Assembly: GCA_034190875.2 (NCBI GenBank)
Contig: CM067345.1
Location: 23,996,438 to 24,060,437, forward strand
DNA: 64,000 nt
Direction: 5' to 3'
From: Urechis unicinctus
Taxonomy: Eukaryota > Annelida > Polychaeta > Xenopneusta > Urechidae
The translations under genes and the position numbers were made by a program. Shown piece after piece: positions 1 through 13,400 of the stretch (position 1 is its first letter; each line of letters begins with the position of its first letter). The notes under the pieces are model-generated. The model saw only the letters and a program-made list of their open reading frames with translations. It had not been told where the DNA came from and ran no database searches.

Positions 1-102
1 CAACGAAATACCCCAATGCACAATATCTGCACACCCCACCAAAAACAACAATTATAATCACAAGCCATTAAAATGGTGCTGTAGTTAAAAAAAAACACCA
101 AC

Positions 103-2244
103 TTGCACATCAGAAAAGTTTTCAGGCCAGAGGGGGTGTGGAAGCTTGGTGTAATGGTCAGCAATGGCTTGGTAGAGTCTAAGTTTTTGGGTGAGCATCG
201 TATCTTCAGAGAGGGAGGTGTCAATGATGTCCAAGTTATTGGGTACACTGGCCAGACAGTCCATGCCAGCATCCCACCAACTGTCCTCAACTCTGTATGG
301 TGATAAAAGCAGCATTAATTAATGCAGGTAAAGTATGGTATCAGACCCACTGTTGAGGTGCATCATGTTGAGATAGTGAAGGATGATTGGTGGTGTTGAG
401 TTGGATATGACTTATGTTATTCAAAGGTGACCCTGTAGGGACACGTACGTACCTACTGGTGTCCGAGAATATGGAGTAGATACTCTCATATCTCCGAAAG
501 GCAAGGTTGGAGTAGGCATTTCCCGTTCTGACGAGTGCAGCAGGGTCGTAAGAGAGGATGGAGTCGAGGATAGGGATGTGTATGAGAGACAGCAGCTGTG
601 TCAGCGCCACTTCACGGCGCACTTCGTCCACGACTGTCACCGGAAACATAAACAACATGGCATCCCCATTAGTTCTTATCAGCTTAATGGGGAAAAACAA
701 ATTCATAGCACCAGTTATAATAGTGTTTACCAGCATAAACTATTTGAAAATAACCAATAAACTTTAAAATTCTGATACGCTTCAGCCTACATGTTCAGAG
801 AAAAATGTCACAAATTCATTGTTTATTTTAGCTTAGGTGACGAAGAGTTGATCAGCAGACCTGCAGGTGGACATGGTAACGCACTGTGACAGGAGAAGTC
901 AGCCAACGAACGACGGCTATCTTTTCTGGATAGTGGTGAGTGTGTGAGAGAGTTTGCAGTGCTATGGCGCCTCAACAAGTTGGACAGGTCACCCACATGT
1001 CGACCTAGAATTCCCTTGGATGAAGTTGTCGAGTCACTTTCAACAAAACCACTGCTGTCATCACTGCATACACTGCAAAAAGTAGCGGAGATAACAACTA
1101 CATTCTGGCAAAATGAGTTGAGAATCCTATATACAAGCTGATATTTTGTGACCAGGTGAAAATGTCTTAGCTGGGATTCGAAGCCAGGACCCTCTGCTAC
1201 CTGTGCAGATGCTCTATCACTGAGCTACTGAGACCTGTGTTTCAGCTCAGCAGACACCTTTACCTGTGTATCGTTAAGGGCCTTACAACATTCTCCCCTT
1301 TTTCCGATTTAGTCACTTCCACTGTGACTCTATAATTCACCTTAAGGCGCCTCTGTCATGCGTGGGGGGTGTATTTGTACACCTCTCTCTCTCCACACCG
1401 GGATCATACCTCGAGATCTTATAGATGTTATAATACTTTGGTGGATTGGGGAGGGGTTGTTATGATACTATACTGATGTGGCAGGTATTGAGAGGGAAAT
1501 CTCACTCGTTACCAGGGCCTGACAACTCGTGACAGGGTATACATGATGTATCGATCCTACTGCTGTTCTCTTTGTTCCTCATCCCTGCTTCCTCAATGTC
1601 CTCGTCCTCAAATCGGTACAGACGCAGCCCGCTGTCCTCAAACACATTAGCTTTGTTGTGATCTGACCGATGTTGGCTGACAGACTCCAATACATGGCTG
1701 TCCAACATGAACTGGCAGAGCTGTAATTGACATACAGTAACACACATATTGCAATCCGATGAATTCATCATACAGTGTTGTTAAGAACATTTCAACTAAC
1801 ACAGAAATTAATGATAATATAGTTGTCATGCAAGATTTATCAAAAATAAATTCATTAGAATAAAACAGCCTGAATTATTAGAGTAGCAATGTTGCAAGAA
1901 CCCCAGCAGCAAATATTCCACTTTTAAGCTTTGATGATGAGAAATTGCCCACAACAACAGACCAGAAGGTGCTGTCTGCCAATTCTACCCGATCAAAATT
2001 AAATGAATCACAATCCTGTCTGTGACATATCTGTAAATCACCTTGATTGCATTGTCTCTGTTCAGGTTCTTATTGGTGAAGTTATATTTGTCCGAAAGCA
2101 GCATCTGCAAGACCACATCCACAGCAGCCTGGCCAGTAAAACTTCTCTCAGATGACTTCATTTTGACTCGACGCCGTTTAGTCATTTGACTTCTAAGTCC
2201 AGATACTAAATCATTCCATAGTTCTGTAGCACGAAATGGTCCAC
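103..2244 (-). CDS. DEPDC7: DEPDC7/DEPDC4-like DEP-domain protein, partial (5 internal exons)
   Basis: Five exons on the minus strand join in phase with good splice sites: 2042-2244, 1506-1720, 861-1072, 453-633 and 103-292. The first encodes a DEP domain (GPFRATELWNDL, then KRRRVKMK, then SFTGQAAVDVVLQMLL). The second continues as LCQFMLDSHVLESV and FEDSGLRLYRFEDED, which line up with the DEPDC7 DEP domain and its following FEDSSCSLYRF motif. Later exons carry DEVRREVALTQLLSLIHIP and the DSWWDAGMDCLASVPNN block, both recognisable in DEPDC7. The first coding exon was not found upstream of 2244, and the C-terminal half continues beyond base 1. DEP domains bind membranes or receptors. DEPDC7 has been linked to CARMA/NF-kB signalling, but its function here is inferred only from family. 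DEPDC4 is the close paralogue; the neighbouring TCP11L1 favours DEPDC7. Confidence 0.85.
1163..1234 (-). repeat. tRNA-like pseudogene or head of a tRNA-derived SINE
   Basis: On the minus strand this stretch folds as a near-complete cloverleaf. It has an A-box-like TAGCTCAGTGATAGAGC, a D arm GCTC/GAGC, an anticodon arm TCTGC/GCAGA, a T loop TTCGAAT and an acceptor stem pairing 6 of 7, followed by TTTT. The loop ACAGGTA has C instead of the invariant U33, and one T-stem pair is broken, so a working tRNA is unlikely. It sits in an intron of the DEPDC7-like gene. It may be a SINE head; no clear tail or target duplication was found. Confidence 0.55.
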
Positions 2245-3933
2245 CTGAAAAAATATCATTCTTTGATAAGTAATTGAAGGACTATGATAAATGTGGAGGT
2301 GATGGGTTTTCTTTTCAAGCCACGTCCCATGGTCAGTTAGAGGACTGTTTAGTATGTGCCTGCTTTTGTATATTTTTGATGAGGTGTATATTTTGTTGAT
2401 TATTAGCAGATTCTTTGAGTATTTGTTTCACCCACCAACAAACGCATACATACACGCATACATTTATGAACACATACACCCACCTCGCTATCCCTCCCAA
2501 AAGTTTTGGATAGATTTACTACTTTTCGGGCACTCGGGACATGAAAACTAAACCAATTTAAGCAATTGAAATTCACCCCTTTTCACTCGTACCAGATTAA
2601 TTGTTGTCTAATTTACATAAACCTTAAGAATCCTTTTAAGTTTATGTTCCGAAAGGGTCACTTTCCAAATTATATAGTACTGGTTTAGCAAGTACAACCC
2701 TTTTATGTAAACATTTGAATCCCTTCAATTCCCATAACAATTAACATAGATCCGTTTGATCTCCAATTAAAAGCTATTCTGAATGACCCCAAGCACCCGA
2801 TTAGCCAACCACAGCCCACCACATCAAGTCACCCCCATCTTTCACTATAAATACGATAGCATCAGACACACAAAAACATATTAGAGAAAGAGAGAACATA
2901 CGGAAACCGCACGCCGAGACACAGAGACACGCAGAGAAAATACCAAGAAAGAGCGTGCCAGTCAGCGGATAGGAATAAATCTCAAATAGAACTTAATTCA
3001 AGTCTCAAGTATCTCACTACAAGCGTCTACTATGTCTGCAGTGCCAGAGTCAACCAGAATTATCTCTTGTCCTTCATCACCATCCCCGACTCAAACACAG
3101 TGACCCTTGGCCATATTTGCATGAATGCCTTTAGGTAACAAGTTACATATCGGATTAGACCATAAATGCTCTCTCTCACTCACTGTTTTTGTCATTTTAG
3201 TTTTGTTAATTCCAAGAGATACCAATAAGTGTAAGGCGTGTTTCTTGCATCTTTGGAGAACCGTTGGTTTGAGGCGCCAGGGTGTCGCTTTCTTTTGTGA
3301 TAAGATGTGGTAAAGCAAGTGTGTTATCACCCTTTTGGTGGGCGGAATTTGCACACAAGTGGCACTATTTGTAGGGTTGATAGCTTATTTTCATTTGCAA
3401 ACTGTGTGACATTTTGTACTATCATTTAGAAAACTGTGCAGTCTTCGGTATTCAAGCTAATAAGCACGCTTCAACGGTTGCTTGGCAACAACAAATTAAC
3501 CAGGCTCCCCATTTCCTGCCTGTTGACAAATTTGATAATACCGCTTTTCCATTGTCTAAAGACATTTTTATTCGAATTCAATTACTCTAATTACCATGTA
3601 TCACCTGTGACTGGCATTAATAAGAATTGAGATAAAGGTTGGGTTATGTGCTTAGTGGGCTCATATGATAAAAGCGGGATTTTAACAGTATGCAATTTCT
3701 AAAGTTGTCTATGTGACACTATGTTCCATTACTAAACCATTGTTGCCCAAGAAGCACAAATTTGGAGAGGATGAAAAAGCTCAGAGAGCACTGTAATTAT
3801 AACTGAAAAAGTAGGGCGGGTAGAAAATTTGAAGGGGTGGTACAATTTCAAGGTTACAGGTCCATAGGGCTGGTGAAGAATCTGGCTAATTTCGAGCCCT
3901 GGTATATAAATATATATGTATATATGATAATAT

Positions 3934-3967
<34 letters not shown>

Positions 3968-3974
3968 ATGTATA
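2245..3974. other. Intergenic, repeat-rich, no gene recognised
   Basis: No exon with coding resemblance was found here, although the missing first exon of the DEPDC7-like gene must lie upstream of 2244. The stretch holds a promoter-like block (about 2550-3025, listed separately) and a (TA)n tract (about 3903-3972). It also holds the isolated end of a hAT-like element at about 3885-3902, which reads CAGGGCTCGAAATTAGCC on the minus strand; no partner end was seen. Confidence 0.5.
2550..3025 (+). repeat. Possible solo LTR (old retroelement fossil)
   Basis: The block has the layout of a long terminal repeat: an AT-rich leader, a TATA box (CTATAAATA near 2846), a purine-rich transcribed segment, AATAAA near 2974 and an end in CTCACTACA near 3020. 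No coding part, second copy or target duplication was found, so the family (perhaps Gypsy-like) and the exact ends are guesses. It could instead be an ordinary host promoter. Confidence 0.22.
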
Positions 3975-5480
<1,506 letters not shown>

Positions 5481-5488
5481 ATCTGTCT

Positions 5489-5551
5489 TAGCTGTGCACG
5501 ACGTTTATTAACACGTTGATTAATATATTATATTACCGTCGTGCGCGGCTA
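5489..5551. mobile_element. Micro-hairpin element, copy A (63 bp)
   Basis: Inverted arms of 14-15 nt (TAGCTGTGCACGACG and CGTCGTGCGCGGCTA, two mismatches) enclose an AT-rich loop containing TATATTAC. The unit is flanked by the direct octamer ATCTGTCT (5481-5488 and 5552-5559), a probable target duplication that has lost one base. Related copies lie elsewhere in the window. Confidence 0.7.
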
Positions 5552-5723
5552 ATCTGTCTATGAAATCCATGGCACCCCGCTGGTACTAGTACACACGTAT
5601 TTTAAATTCACCTTGCAGCCTTAAGACAAGAGCTCAACTGATAACTTTCGAACGATTTTGTAATGATAACCTGAAAACAGTTAACACATCACTTGTTCAA
5701 CTTCAAGTTGCCTTGTTGCCAGC

Positions 5724-5773
5724 GTTGACCAGGTCCAGGCCGAGCCTGGATTTCCAGGACGTCCTGGAATTCC
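5724..5773 (+). repeat. Left member of an inverted pair with CCAGGACGTCCTGG palindrome
   Basis: About 50 bases, beginning GTTGACCAGGTCCAGG and containing CCAGGACGTCCTGG, recur at about 90% identity in opposite orientation at 8583-8632. They may be the ends of one 2.9-kb element or two copies of a GC-rich repeat. A collagen-like frame on the minus strand (GIPGRPGNPG) is a consequence of the repeat. Confidence 0.55.
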
Positions 5774-6174
5774 AACCCGTCCTGTAAAATCAGCCGAACC
5801 GCCCGCATTATCGCCCAAGCCCACTCGATTTCTAAATCCACATACACTGCGCTCAGGGTTATTATTCGTTTTTAATTTTTGCGACGCAAGATGTTTTCTT
5901 TCACAAACTATAGTTATAAACCTTAAAATCAATTTGTGCATGTTTATTATTGTATCAATTAACGATGTAGCCTGGTAGACTATGCCGATTGTAGGTCTAC
6001 TTACGATGGCTCACATAGTCACAGTGCGGGGTCTATGAGGTGAAATTTTGCAGTCGATTTGAAGTTACCCACATTTCTTTACACTCTCCAAATAGTCAGA
6101 TTGTCATTTGGTGTGTGTTGTGTAAAAACATTTAATTGATCATTTTATTTTTAACAACTGAGCAGACATCCAAT

Positions 6175-6226
6175 TTAGCCCTACAAGATGTCTGCGTAGA
6201 CTTGTATTACCGTTCGACTGGGGCTG
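6175..6226. mobile_element. Micro-hairpin element, copy B (52 bp)
   Basis: The element runs from TTAGCCCTACAAGATGTC to TATTACCGTTCGACTGG and GGGCTG. It is flanked by ACATCCAAT (6166-6174) and ATATCCAAT (6227-6235), a 9-bp target duplication with one mismatch. It shares ATTACCGTTCGAC.GG with copies C and F. Confidence 0.65.
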
Positions 6227-7579
6227 ATATCCAATAGTGCACCAATCTTTTTTTGATTGCTATTCCATATGCCACAAACATTGTGAATTGTACTAACAAA
6301 ATGAAATTTCTTTGCGAGTCCAGTGAAGTGCAGATGTCTTACAGCAAACTTGGACCTCAACGGCACTCTACACCATTTAGTTAGAATTGTTCAATGTTTT
6401 CCCATCCCCTGCATGCAAAAAATCATACCGTTATATGATTGCCCAACGTTATTTGCATGATGTTTGCATGATGTTTTTTATACGTTCTTCCTGAGTTTAT
6501 TTCCAAAAAATTTGCATGCTCAAACGATGAATCAACAGTTTGTTGGGATTGTTTTATTTCAAGCATTGGTTAAGCCTCATCGTCAAATAAAGGTATGTTC
6601 TTGTTAAAATATTGCAACCCTAGAAAATAATAAAGTTTTTGAACAGTATTAAAATATTGCTCCATGTTAGGTGTAAAGAAGGAATTTATTGAATAACAGT
6701 ATTCCTCGTCATTATTAAAGGGCTGTATAAGATAAATGTACATGTTGCTCCATACATCTATACATTCCAAGGTGTCGTAAAATTTGATAAGAGAGTAATA
6801 TATGATATTTCCATTTGACTTTCTTCTTGTTCACTTTCCTTCTTTTTCAGCAATCCTAACTGGGCTCACCACCAACAATATCCAAATGCAAGAAACATGG
6901 TTTAGGATGACAGAAGAGGAAGGACTGATGGAAAACCCTCTTCACTAAAGCAGAGGAGCTGAGACAAAGGCATAATTGTTGCCAAATAAAATGACAAAAC
7001 CTAAAAGTTTTTACTTATACTTACTGAGACAGTTTATGGACAGAGTAATGTAATACTGGAATAAAGCCCAGTCAACCACCTCACACCCTGCACCCACTGC
7101 CACTATCACAAACCCTATGCCTACTAAAAAAATCAAAAATTGAACCTGCTTTACACAACATCTTGCAGACAAATCCCTGTGCCCATAATCTTCACAACAC
7201 CTCAAATTCTGCTTCAACAACAGAAACCAACTTCTTTCAGCCGGAAGGGGACACAAAGATAGATGGATTTAAACATTCATTATTCAAAGTGAAGCATCAC
7301 ACATACAAACCATCTGAACTACACTTGGCTATCAAACAACATCAACTCAACTTGGGGCAGATATTCCCACACCAACCCCCCTCAAACAGCCCTTCAGGCC
7401 CCACCAATTCAAATGCAGTCAAACGTCGACATCTTCTCAGACGAACATTCAGCCACCACCTAAACAGATGCAGGCAGACATCCACACACTAACATCTCAA
7501 GCACTGCAGAGTATCACAACCAAATACAAACACAAGAAAACACACAGCAGGAATTCAAATGTATGCATGAACACATACA

Positions 7580-7740
7580 CACACAAAAAGACTATAAAAC
7601 AAATGCCTGGGTTGGGTGTAAGAATGAAGACCAAAAATGTCATCCATGGGCCAACCACAGATGTGTTGGCTGAGGAAGATTTATTGGACAGGGTGTCTCT
7701 AACAAGGAATACATCTGTCCATGTTGTAGTTTGTAATCTT
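7580..7740 (+). pseudogene. Decayed PHD-finger-like coding relic
   Basis: One frame reads WVGCKNEDQKCHPWANHRCVG, then one stop codon, then GVSNKEYICPCCSL and a stop. Spacing of Cys, His and Trp resembles the second half of a PHD finger as found at the ends of many transposon proteins. No start, splice partner or further domain was found, and the source family is not identified. It lies between the inverted 50-bp repeats at 5724 and 8583. Confidence 0.35.
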
Positions 7741-8582
7741 TTGCAAGACAGTTGTGTTAATGATTGGCTTTAACATTTAAATGACATTCAAGTCATACTA
7801 TTAATATTATGGTAGTATTTCTCCTTTGTGCATGCAGATGACAATTTTTTACATGAAATAAATGATAGTTCAATAATCAATTTTATTCCAATTTTTTATT
7901 ATCCTGGAGAATAATAAAGATAAAGGAGATCTGTGAACAATCTCCACCAGGAAAAGCCCTACAGTTTGAAATAACATTTTTTAATAGTCTATTGTACAAA
8001 GTGAGATTAATTTATCACATTTTGAGATCAACTTTATGAATACATATGAAACAACACAAGCTCATTTGACTTATTTTGATTCTGTAACATAGTATCTGCA
8101 AAGATAGAAGCATATAAATAATGCACAAGTCCAAACAATCTAATCAAAACACCTGATTGTGATCAGTTTTTGCATTCCCAAATCGGCCATTTTGAAATTA
8201 TTTTTTTTTTTCAAATCTCTACTGTTTGACATCTGGACGGTAGATTATTAAAAGCTGTGGTGAAAATGTTCAGCAAAATGTCCTCTTTTAAGTGAGCCAT
8301 TCGCTTTTTTCAGCAACACGAAGCGTACGTTCGCGGAGATAGTTAAACAAGCCCATGCAATCGTGCTATAGGGAGACCCCTATATTCGGAAGACTAAAAT
8401 TCCACTAAACAATGGTCGATTATGATAGATGATCACTCAAATTAACAAATGATCCTTCCCAAAGCCTCAGCCAATAGGAAAATGCGTAGCAAACGTATTT
8501 ACATATATTGAGAACGAATGAAAACACAGGTACTATAATCCGCCTGGGAAACCAGGACGTCCTGGAATTCCAGCCGCGCGCC

Positions 8583-8632
8583 TGGATTCCCAGGACGTCC
8601 TGGAAATCCAGGCTCGGCCTGGACCTGTTGAC
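8583..8632 (-). repeat. Right member of the inverted pair
   Basis: Inverted copy of 5724-5773, again holding CCAGGACGTCCTGG. A second CCAGGACGTCCTGG lies about 40 bases to its left, so this side is partly duplicated. Confidence 0.55.
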
Positions 8633-9394
8633 AGGTCGTTGGTCAGAAATTAGACCCTATATAGTCTCACAATACTTACTGGTTGATGATGTTGAGGGTG
8701 TGCTTGTAAGCATAGTGTCGTTTTTAAGAACTCTCGGAGTCAATGGTTGTTTTTTCACTTCCATCTGTTGTATGCGAATATGATTATCTCTTCGATTATC
8801 TCTGTTTGTTTTGCGATATGTCACTCTTTCAAACTGCCGCCCGGAAGTGTTATATTTAGAAATGGTGTTCTAGGTATCTGGGTATAAGAACAAGTTTGAA
8901 ATCATTTATCAATCCTTAGCTACATACATAATGTATACATTTTTCTCATACAAATTTATATAGAGCTCTGAATCTTACTCGATTGTTCAAAATACTAAAA
9001 ATATCTATGCATAGACTATCCATTTCTTTATTAAACATTAAATCTACTTCCGTAAACAACAAATCGAGATCAGAAGAAAAGAGGAGGCCGTGCTGTTTGG
9101 GTGGTACCCAGCGAGCACTGGTTTGGGAGCGCTATTATTTCGTCATGCTGGTCTTGGGCAAGTATGCTATTATTTCGTTATTTTGGTCTTTGGCAAGTAT
9201 ATTTGTATACATTTAAGGTTTATTCAGTCGCAATTTAATCGCATTCGACAAATAGATCAAACAGGTAAATGTCGCGTCTTTAGGCGCAAGGCAACTCGCC
9301 CCTGGTGTTTTGATGATCTGACGCCACCTTAGGATGTGAGAGATCGTAAGTAATAAATGGCGCGGCGCTGTCAGAGGCGGAGTTTCTTTGCCTA

Positions 9395-9945
9395 ACCCAA
9401 CCAGCACACATATATAGACTACTGAGACAAGGAGGAGACCCAACCAGCAGACATAGACAACTGAGGCAAGGAGGAGACCCAACCAACACACATAGACTTA
9501 TGAGGCAAGGAGGAGACCCAACCAACACACATCGACTACTGAGTCAAGGAGGAGACCCAACCACCACACTTTCAATAATGAGGTAAGGAGGAGACCCAAC
9601 CAGCACACATAGAATACTGAGGCAAGGAGGAGACCCAACCAGCACACATAGAATACTGAGACAAGGAGGAGACCCAACCACCACACATAGACTAATGAGG
9701 CAAGGAGGAGACCCAACCACCACATTTTCAATAATGAGGTAAGGAGGAGACCCAACCAGCACACATAGAATACTGAGGCAAAGAGGAGACCCAACCACCA
9801 CACATAGACTACTGAGGCAAGGAGGAGACCCAGCCACCACACTTTTAATAATGAGGTAAGGAGGAGACCCAACCACCACACATAGAATACTGAGGCAAGG
9901 AGGAGACCCAACCAACACACATAGACTAATGAGGCAAGGACCCAA
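9395..9945 (+). repeat. 39-bp minisatellite, left array (about 14 units)
   Basis: The unit core is GAGGCAAGGAGGAGACCCAA, followed by CCAGCACACATAGACTACT. Two unit types differ by TTTCAATAATGAGGTAAGG against ATAGACTACTGAGGCAAGG. Because 39 is a multiple of three, long open frames appear on the minus strand; they have no gene-like flanks. The array is inverted relative to the one at 17150-17589. Confidence 0.95.
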
Positions 9946-10414
9946 CTAAGATTTGTTGCTTTGAACTAAAGGCAAAAGAGAATGTAATAGGAAATATAAT
10001 TTATTTCCATAGTAATTCAAACAAGTCATAAAAAATGTAACCCAACAACATCATGATTAAACAAATTTATGTTCGTTACAGGCATTGTAAGGCCAGCATA
10101 TTATGTATTATTGAAAATTTGCTATTATACTCTCTTTGGGTTTTCTGTAACAAGTGCTTGATCCAACCAGAGAGAGAGAGAAAGTAAAAAAGAAAAGCTA
10201 TGTCACACAACACGTCACGGAAGACTACATTTATGTAATACGACAAATAAAAAACTTTAAAGCTCAAATTAATGAAATGCTGCTGAACCTTAAGCAAACT
10301 CCTCTACAATATAACAAGAATACACACTTCACTGAGTAGGCTAAGTATTCAAAAATACCATGTAAAAAGTAACAGCCAATCATATAGGCTTATACGTGAG
10401 GAGACAATATCTCA

Positions 10415-13400
10415 GCAAGTGAAGCAGATGCCTTGTTGCCTTTTTTCTGCTCTTGTGCATGTTAGGTGAAACTTTGAACAGCACTTGACACATGTACCCT
10501 GTGAAAAGTTTGTCAACACACAGAACTGCATCAGCTGTAATTGGTTAATTACCATATAAATCAATAAACGTCATAACACTTTAAGTTAGATAAGAATCTC
10601 ACAAATGTAGTTTATATGACTTGTGATAAACTGCACTTACCAGCTCTCCACTGTCTTTGCCGCATCGCACACAGTAAATATCTTGTAACTCTGGCAGCAT
10701 GAAAAACAAAAGCCTCATAGATGAACTGTTTAATATTATATATAATGATAGTGACAAAAACTACCAATTAAACTTGCAGTTAGAAGTATAAAATCTGTAT
10801 TCTCTTAAAATGCATGATGAGTATTCAGAATATTCAGTTAATTATAACCTTACCCGATTTGTCAAATAATTGTTGTGCTATCACACTCTGGCTCTTCATG
10901 GGTGAGGTCATCAGCATAGCATCTCCAGTTATTTCCTGGTGAAGAAACTGCAATATCAGACATATTAATTTCTGAAACCTCTTGCTGATTATGGCATGGG
11001 GCTTTGAGTCCAAGATGAGATTTTACCTACAATTTATGTCAGTTGTTAACCTTAAGGTTAGAAGTCTTGGTGTTGATGCTCACTCAATGGGGCTTCAAAT
11101 ATACTTTATAACGGCAACTTGTGTTTAAAACAGTAAGTGACATTTGCCATTCATTTCATAAAAATAAGTCATAGGCAGAACAAAATGTGACCTGAAGTGA
11201 GCTTTTTAAAGTAAAAATAACTATTGTCTGCATATGGGAGAAATTGCAAAGAATAGGTTGACAATAGTGATCTGTAGCTCTCAAAATTGTTAACAGATGT
11301 ATAGACAGTCGAATATTTGGAACTTATCAGCAGGTTTAATAACATATACTTCACCAAGCAATCAAACAACACCCTACACTTAACTGAGAAAATGTACTCT
11401 ATAAAATAAGTAAGCAATTTATATTACAAACCAAACAGCCATTCATAAACGTGCTATCATATGTCATTACCCCAAGGGCATAAACTCCGCAGTTGTGTGC
11501 ATCACTTTGTCTGGGCACCTTCTCAGGGAAGGACAAACGGAAATTCCCTGGCACTCCTTGTTTTCTACCATTCCAGAACATGTTGAGGAAGGCATAAAAG
11601 CACTGATGTAATTTACATTTGGATGGTATCAGTTGATAATATTTGTAAAGTACAACAAACATTTTGACATTCTAAGATGTACTACATAATATAATAGTGT
11701 TGAAAATTAGCTACCTCCAATTTTCCAGCAATCCCCGGGCTATGACAGGCTTCTCACCATAGGAGTCATAATAGAGCATTTCTATCTGTTTGGTATTGAT
11801 CACCTGGATGTAAAACGAACTTGCTGATTTAGTTAAAACCTGAATAATGTTTAAGTGTATCTGCTGTTCAGTGTTTTCTTTACAGCAATTTTTTTTTGTT
11901 CAAGAAGTACCATATGTAACACCGACCACTGAAGTCCAATGGGCACCTCCCTGGTGGTAGACACCTAAAATTGATTTGAAGTCTGACAGTTTTACCTGAA
12001 AATCCAACCACTCTATCATTCTAAAACATTCCATGTTTGTTTTTTTAATGCCTATTGTAGGACCAAAGTGAACTACTATTTTAAATGGGTATTTTACATG
12101 GTACAAACCTTTCGCAATATACTATGTGGAGTTGTCAGTGTCCCATCCAAAATGCGAGTCAGTGTTTGTGTTGGAAGATGCAGGATCTCTTTCATGGCTT
12201 AGCATATACAAATACGCGTCAATCACCTGGAAAAATATACAATTAATATACTAGACTAATGACAAGCAGCATCAGTAAAGTCCAAAAAAGGAAAGTTGAT
12301 TCATTGTAATCATGAGTGCATCTACTTGAAAATGGAAATAATTGAAATATGTGCCTGGGGCAAAGCAGGTTTTCATTTGGTGTTTTTCAATTACATGACA
12401 CTATTTCAAACCTAGTTTTTCAAAATTATACTATGCCTGGTTACTATATTTAGATTTATGTCAAATTCTAAATGTGAAGTTAGTTGCACACATGACAAAC
12501 TTTACTGGAGCTGTTACTTATGACCTAAATGCATTTACAGTAAGCAAGAAATTGAACAAAAAAATGTATTCTGTAAAAATACCTGGTCTGTGAGCCATGT
12601 TTTGCCTGAAAGGCTGAGAAAGTCTGTTGAAGTAACAGGGTAGGGACCATGCCGAGCCAGAACCACATAAGGGTGTGCTGACTGTGCAATATCCCACACA
12701 CTAGCTACAAAACAACAAACGCAAAGTATATTTCACACAATGATCTAATGTGCAATTTATTTGTCTCAATAGTTCAATCTTTACCTGGCTTTACTCCAAA
12801 CGTTTCTTTGGAATACTTTTGCCTCTTAGCAGCAGGCTGTGCGACGGAACACATACCAAGCACACTTGTCTATAGAGAAGGTATACAATGTACTTTGACC
12901 AAACATAAGATGTACCGAAGTATGTTTGAAACACTTCACAACATGCTTCAGTATAATACATACACACCTCTAACAGGTGAACGCGGGGCTTCAGTCCTCG
13001 GACTCTTGGCAGCAGCCGGTTGTGCGACTGAACACATACCAAGCGCACTTGTCTATAGAGAAGGTACACAATGTACTTTGACCGAACATAAGATGTACCG
13101 AAGTATGTTTGAAACACATCACAACACGCTTCAGTATAATACATACACACCTCTAACAGGAGAACGCGGGGCTTCAGTCCTCGGACTCTTGGCAGCAGCC
13201 GGTTGTGCGACTGAACACATACCAAGCACACTTGTTGGTGGATACAGAGTTGATACAATAAGTAAGGCTTATAGAATTCACATGGTGATTGCCGTGCAAA
13301 TACCATGCAGATAACTTATCAAAACATGTTTTGAATTAAAATACTAACCAGTAGAAAATCCTGTTATCTGTACTGCTCTGTCTGGTCCAAAAGAAATACT

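Larger units (their letters stand above)
6227..9390. other. Intergenic, transposon debris
   Basis: No working gene was recognised. The stretch includes a decayed PHD-like segment (7580-7740) and the right half of the inverted pair (8583-8632). A CCAAT-type motif lies at about 8467. The rest is AT-rich with short open frames lacking motifs. Confidence 0.4.

Noticed and set aside
1163-1234. Functional tRNA gene
   Set aside because: U33 is replaced by C, and the T stem and acceptor stem each have a mismatch; the anticodon loop does not look usable.
5489-5551. Replication origin of a geminivirus/CRESS-type element (stem-loop with TATATTAC)
   Set aside because: The loop does not fit the usual NANTATTAC motif, no Rep frame is near, and flanking target duplications in several copies favour transposition.
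5681-5941. Collagen-like gene fragment (GIPGRPGNPG)
   Set aside because: The Gly-Pro pattern follows from the GC-rich palindromic repeat; no Gly-X-Y run beyond it.
9103-9130. CCCAGCGAGCACTGG and the similar CCCAGTGAGCAC at 20652 as ends of the KDZ element
   Set aside because: Both are in the same orientation, so they cannot be terminal inverted repeats of one element.
9395-9945. CRISPR-like array of 39-bp repeats
   Set aside because: Repeats are contiguous without unique spacers, and the setting is an intron-bearing animal genome; it is a minisatellite.
9498-9945. Long hydrophobic-repeat proteins encoded by the 39-bp arrays (also 17128-17797)
   Set aside because: The period of 39 keeps several frames open on both strands; no start context, splice signals or conservation beyond the repeat.
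12748-13314. 188-codon plus-strand gene
   Set aside because: It is the 183-bp tandem repeat read in one of its open frames, lying between transposase exons; no recognised domain.
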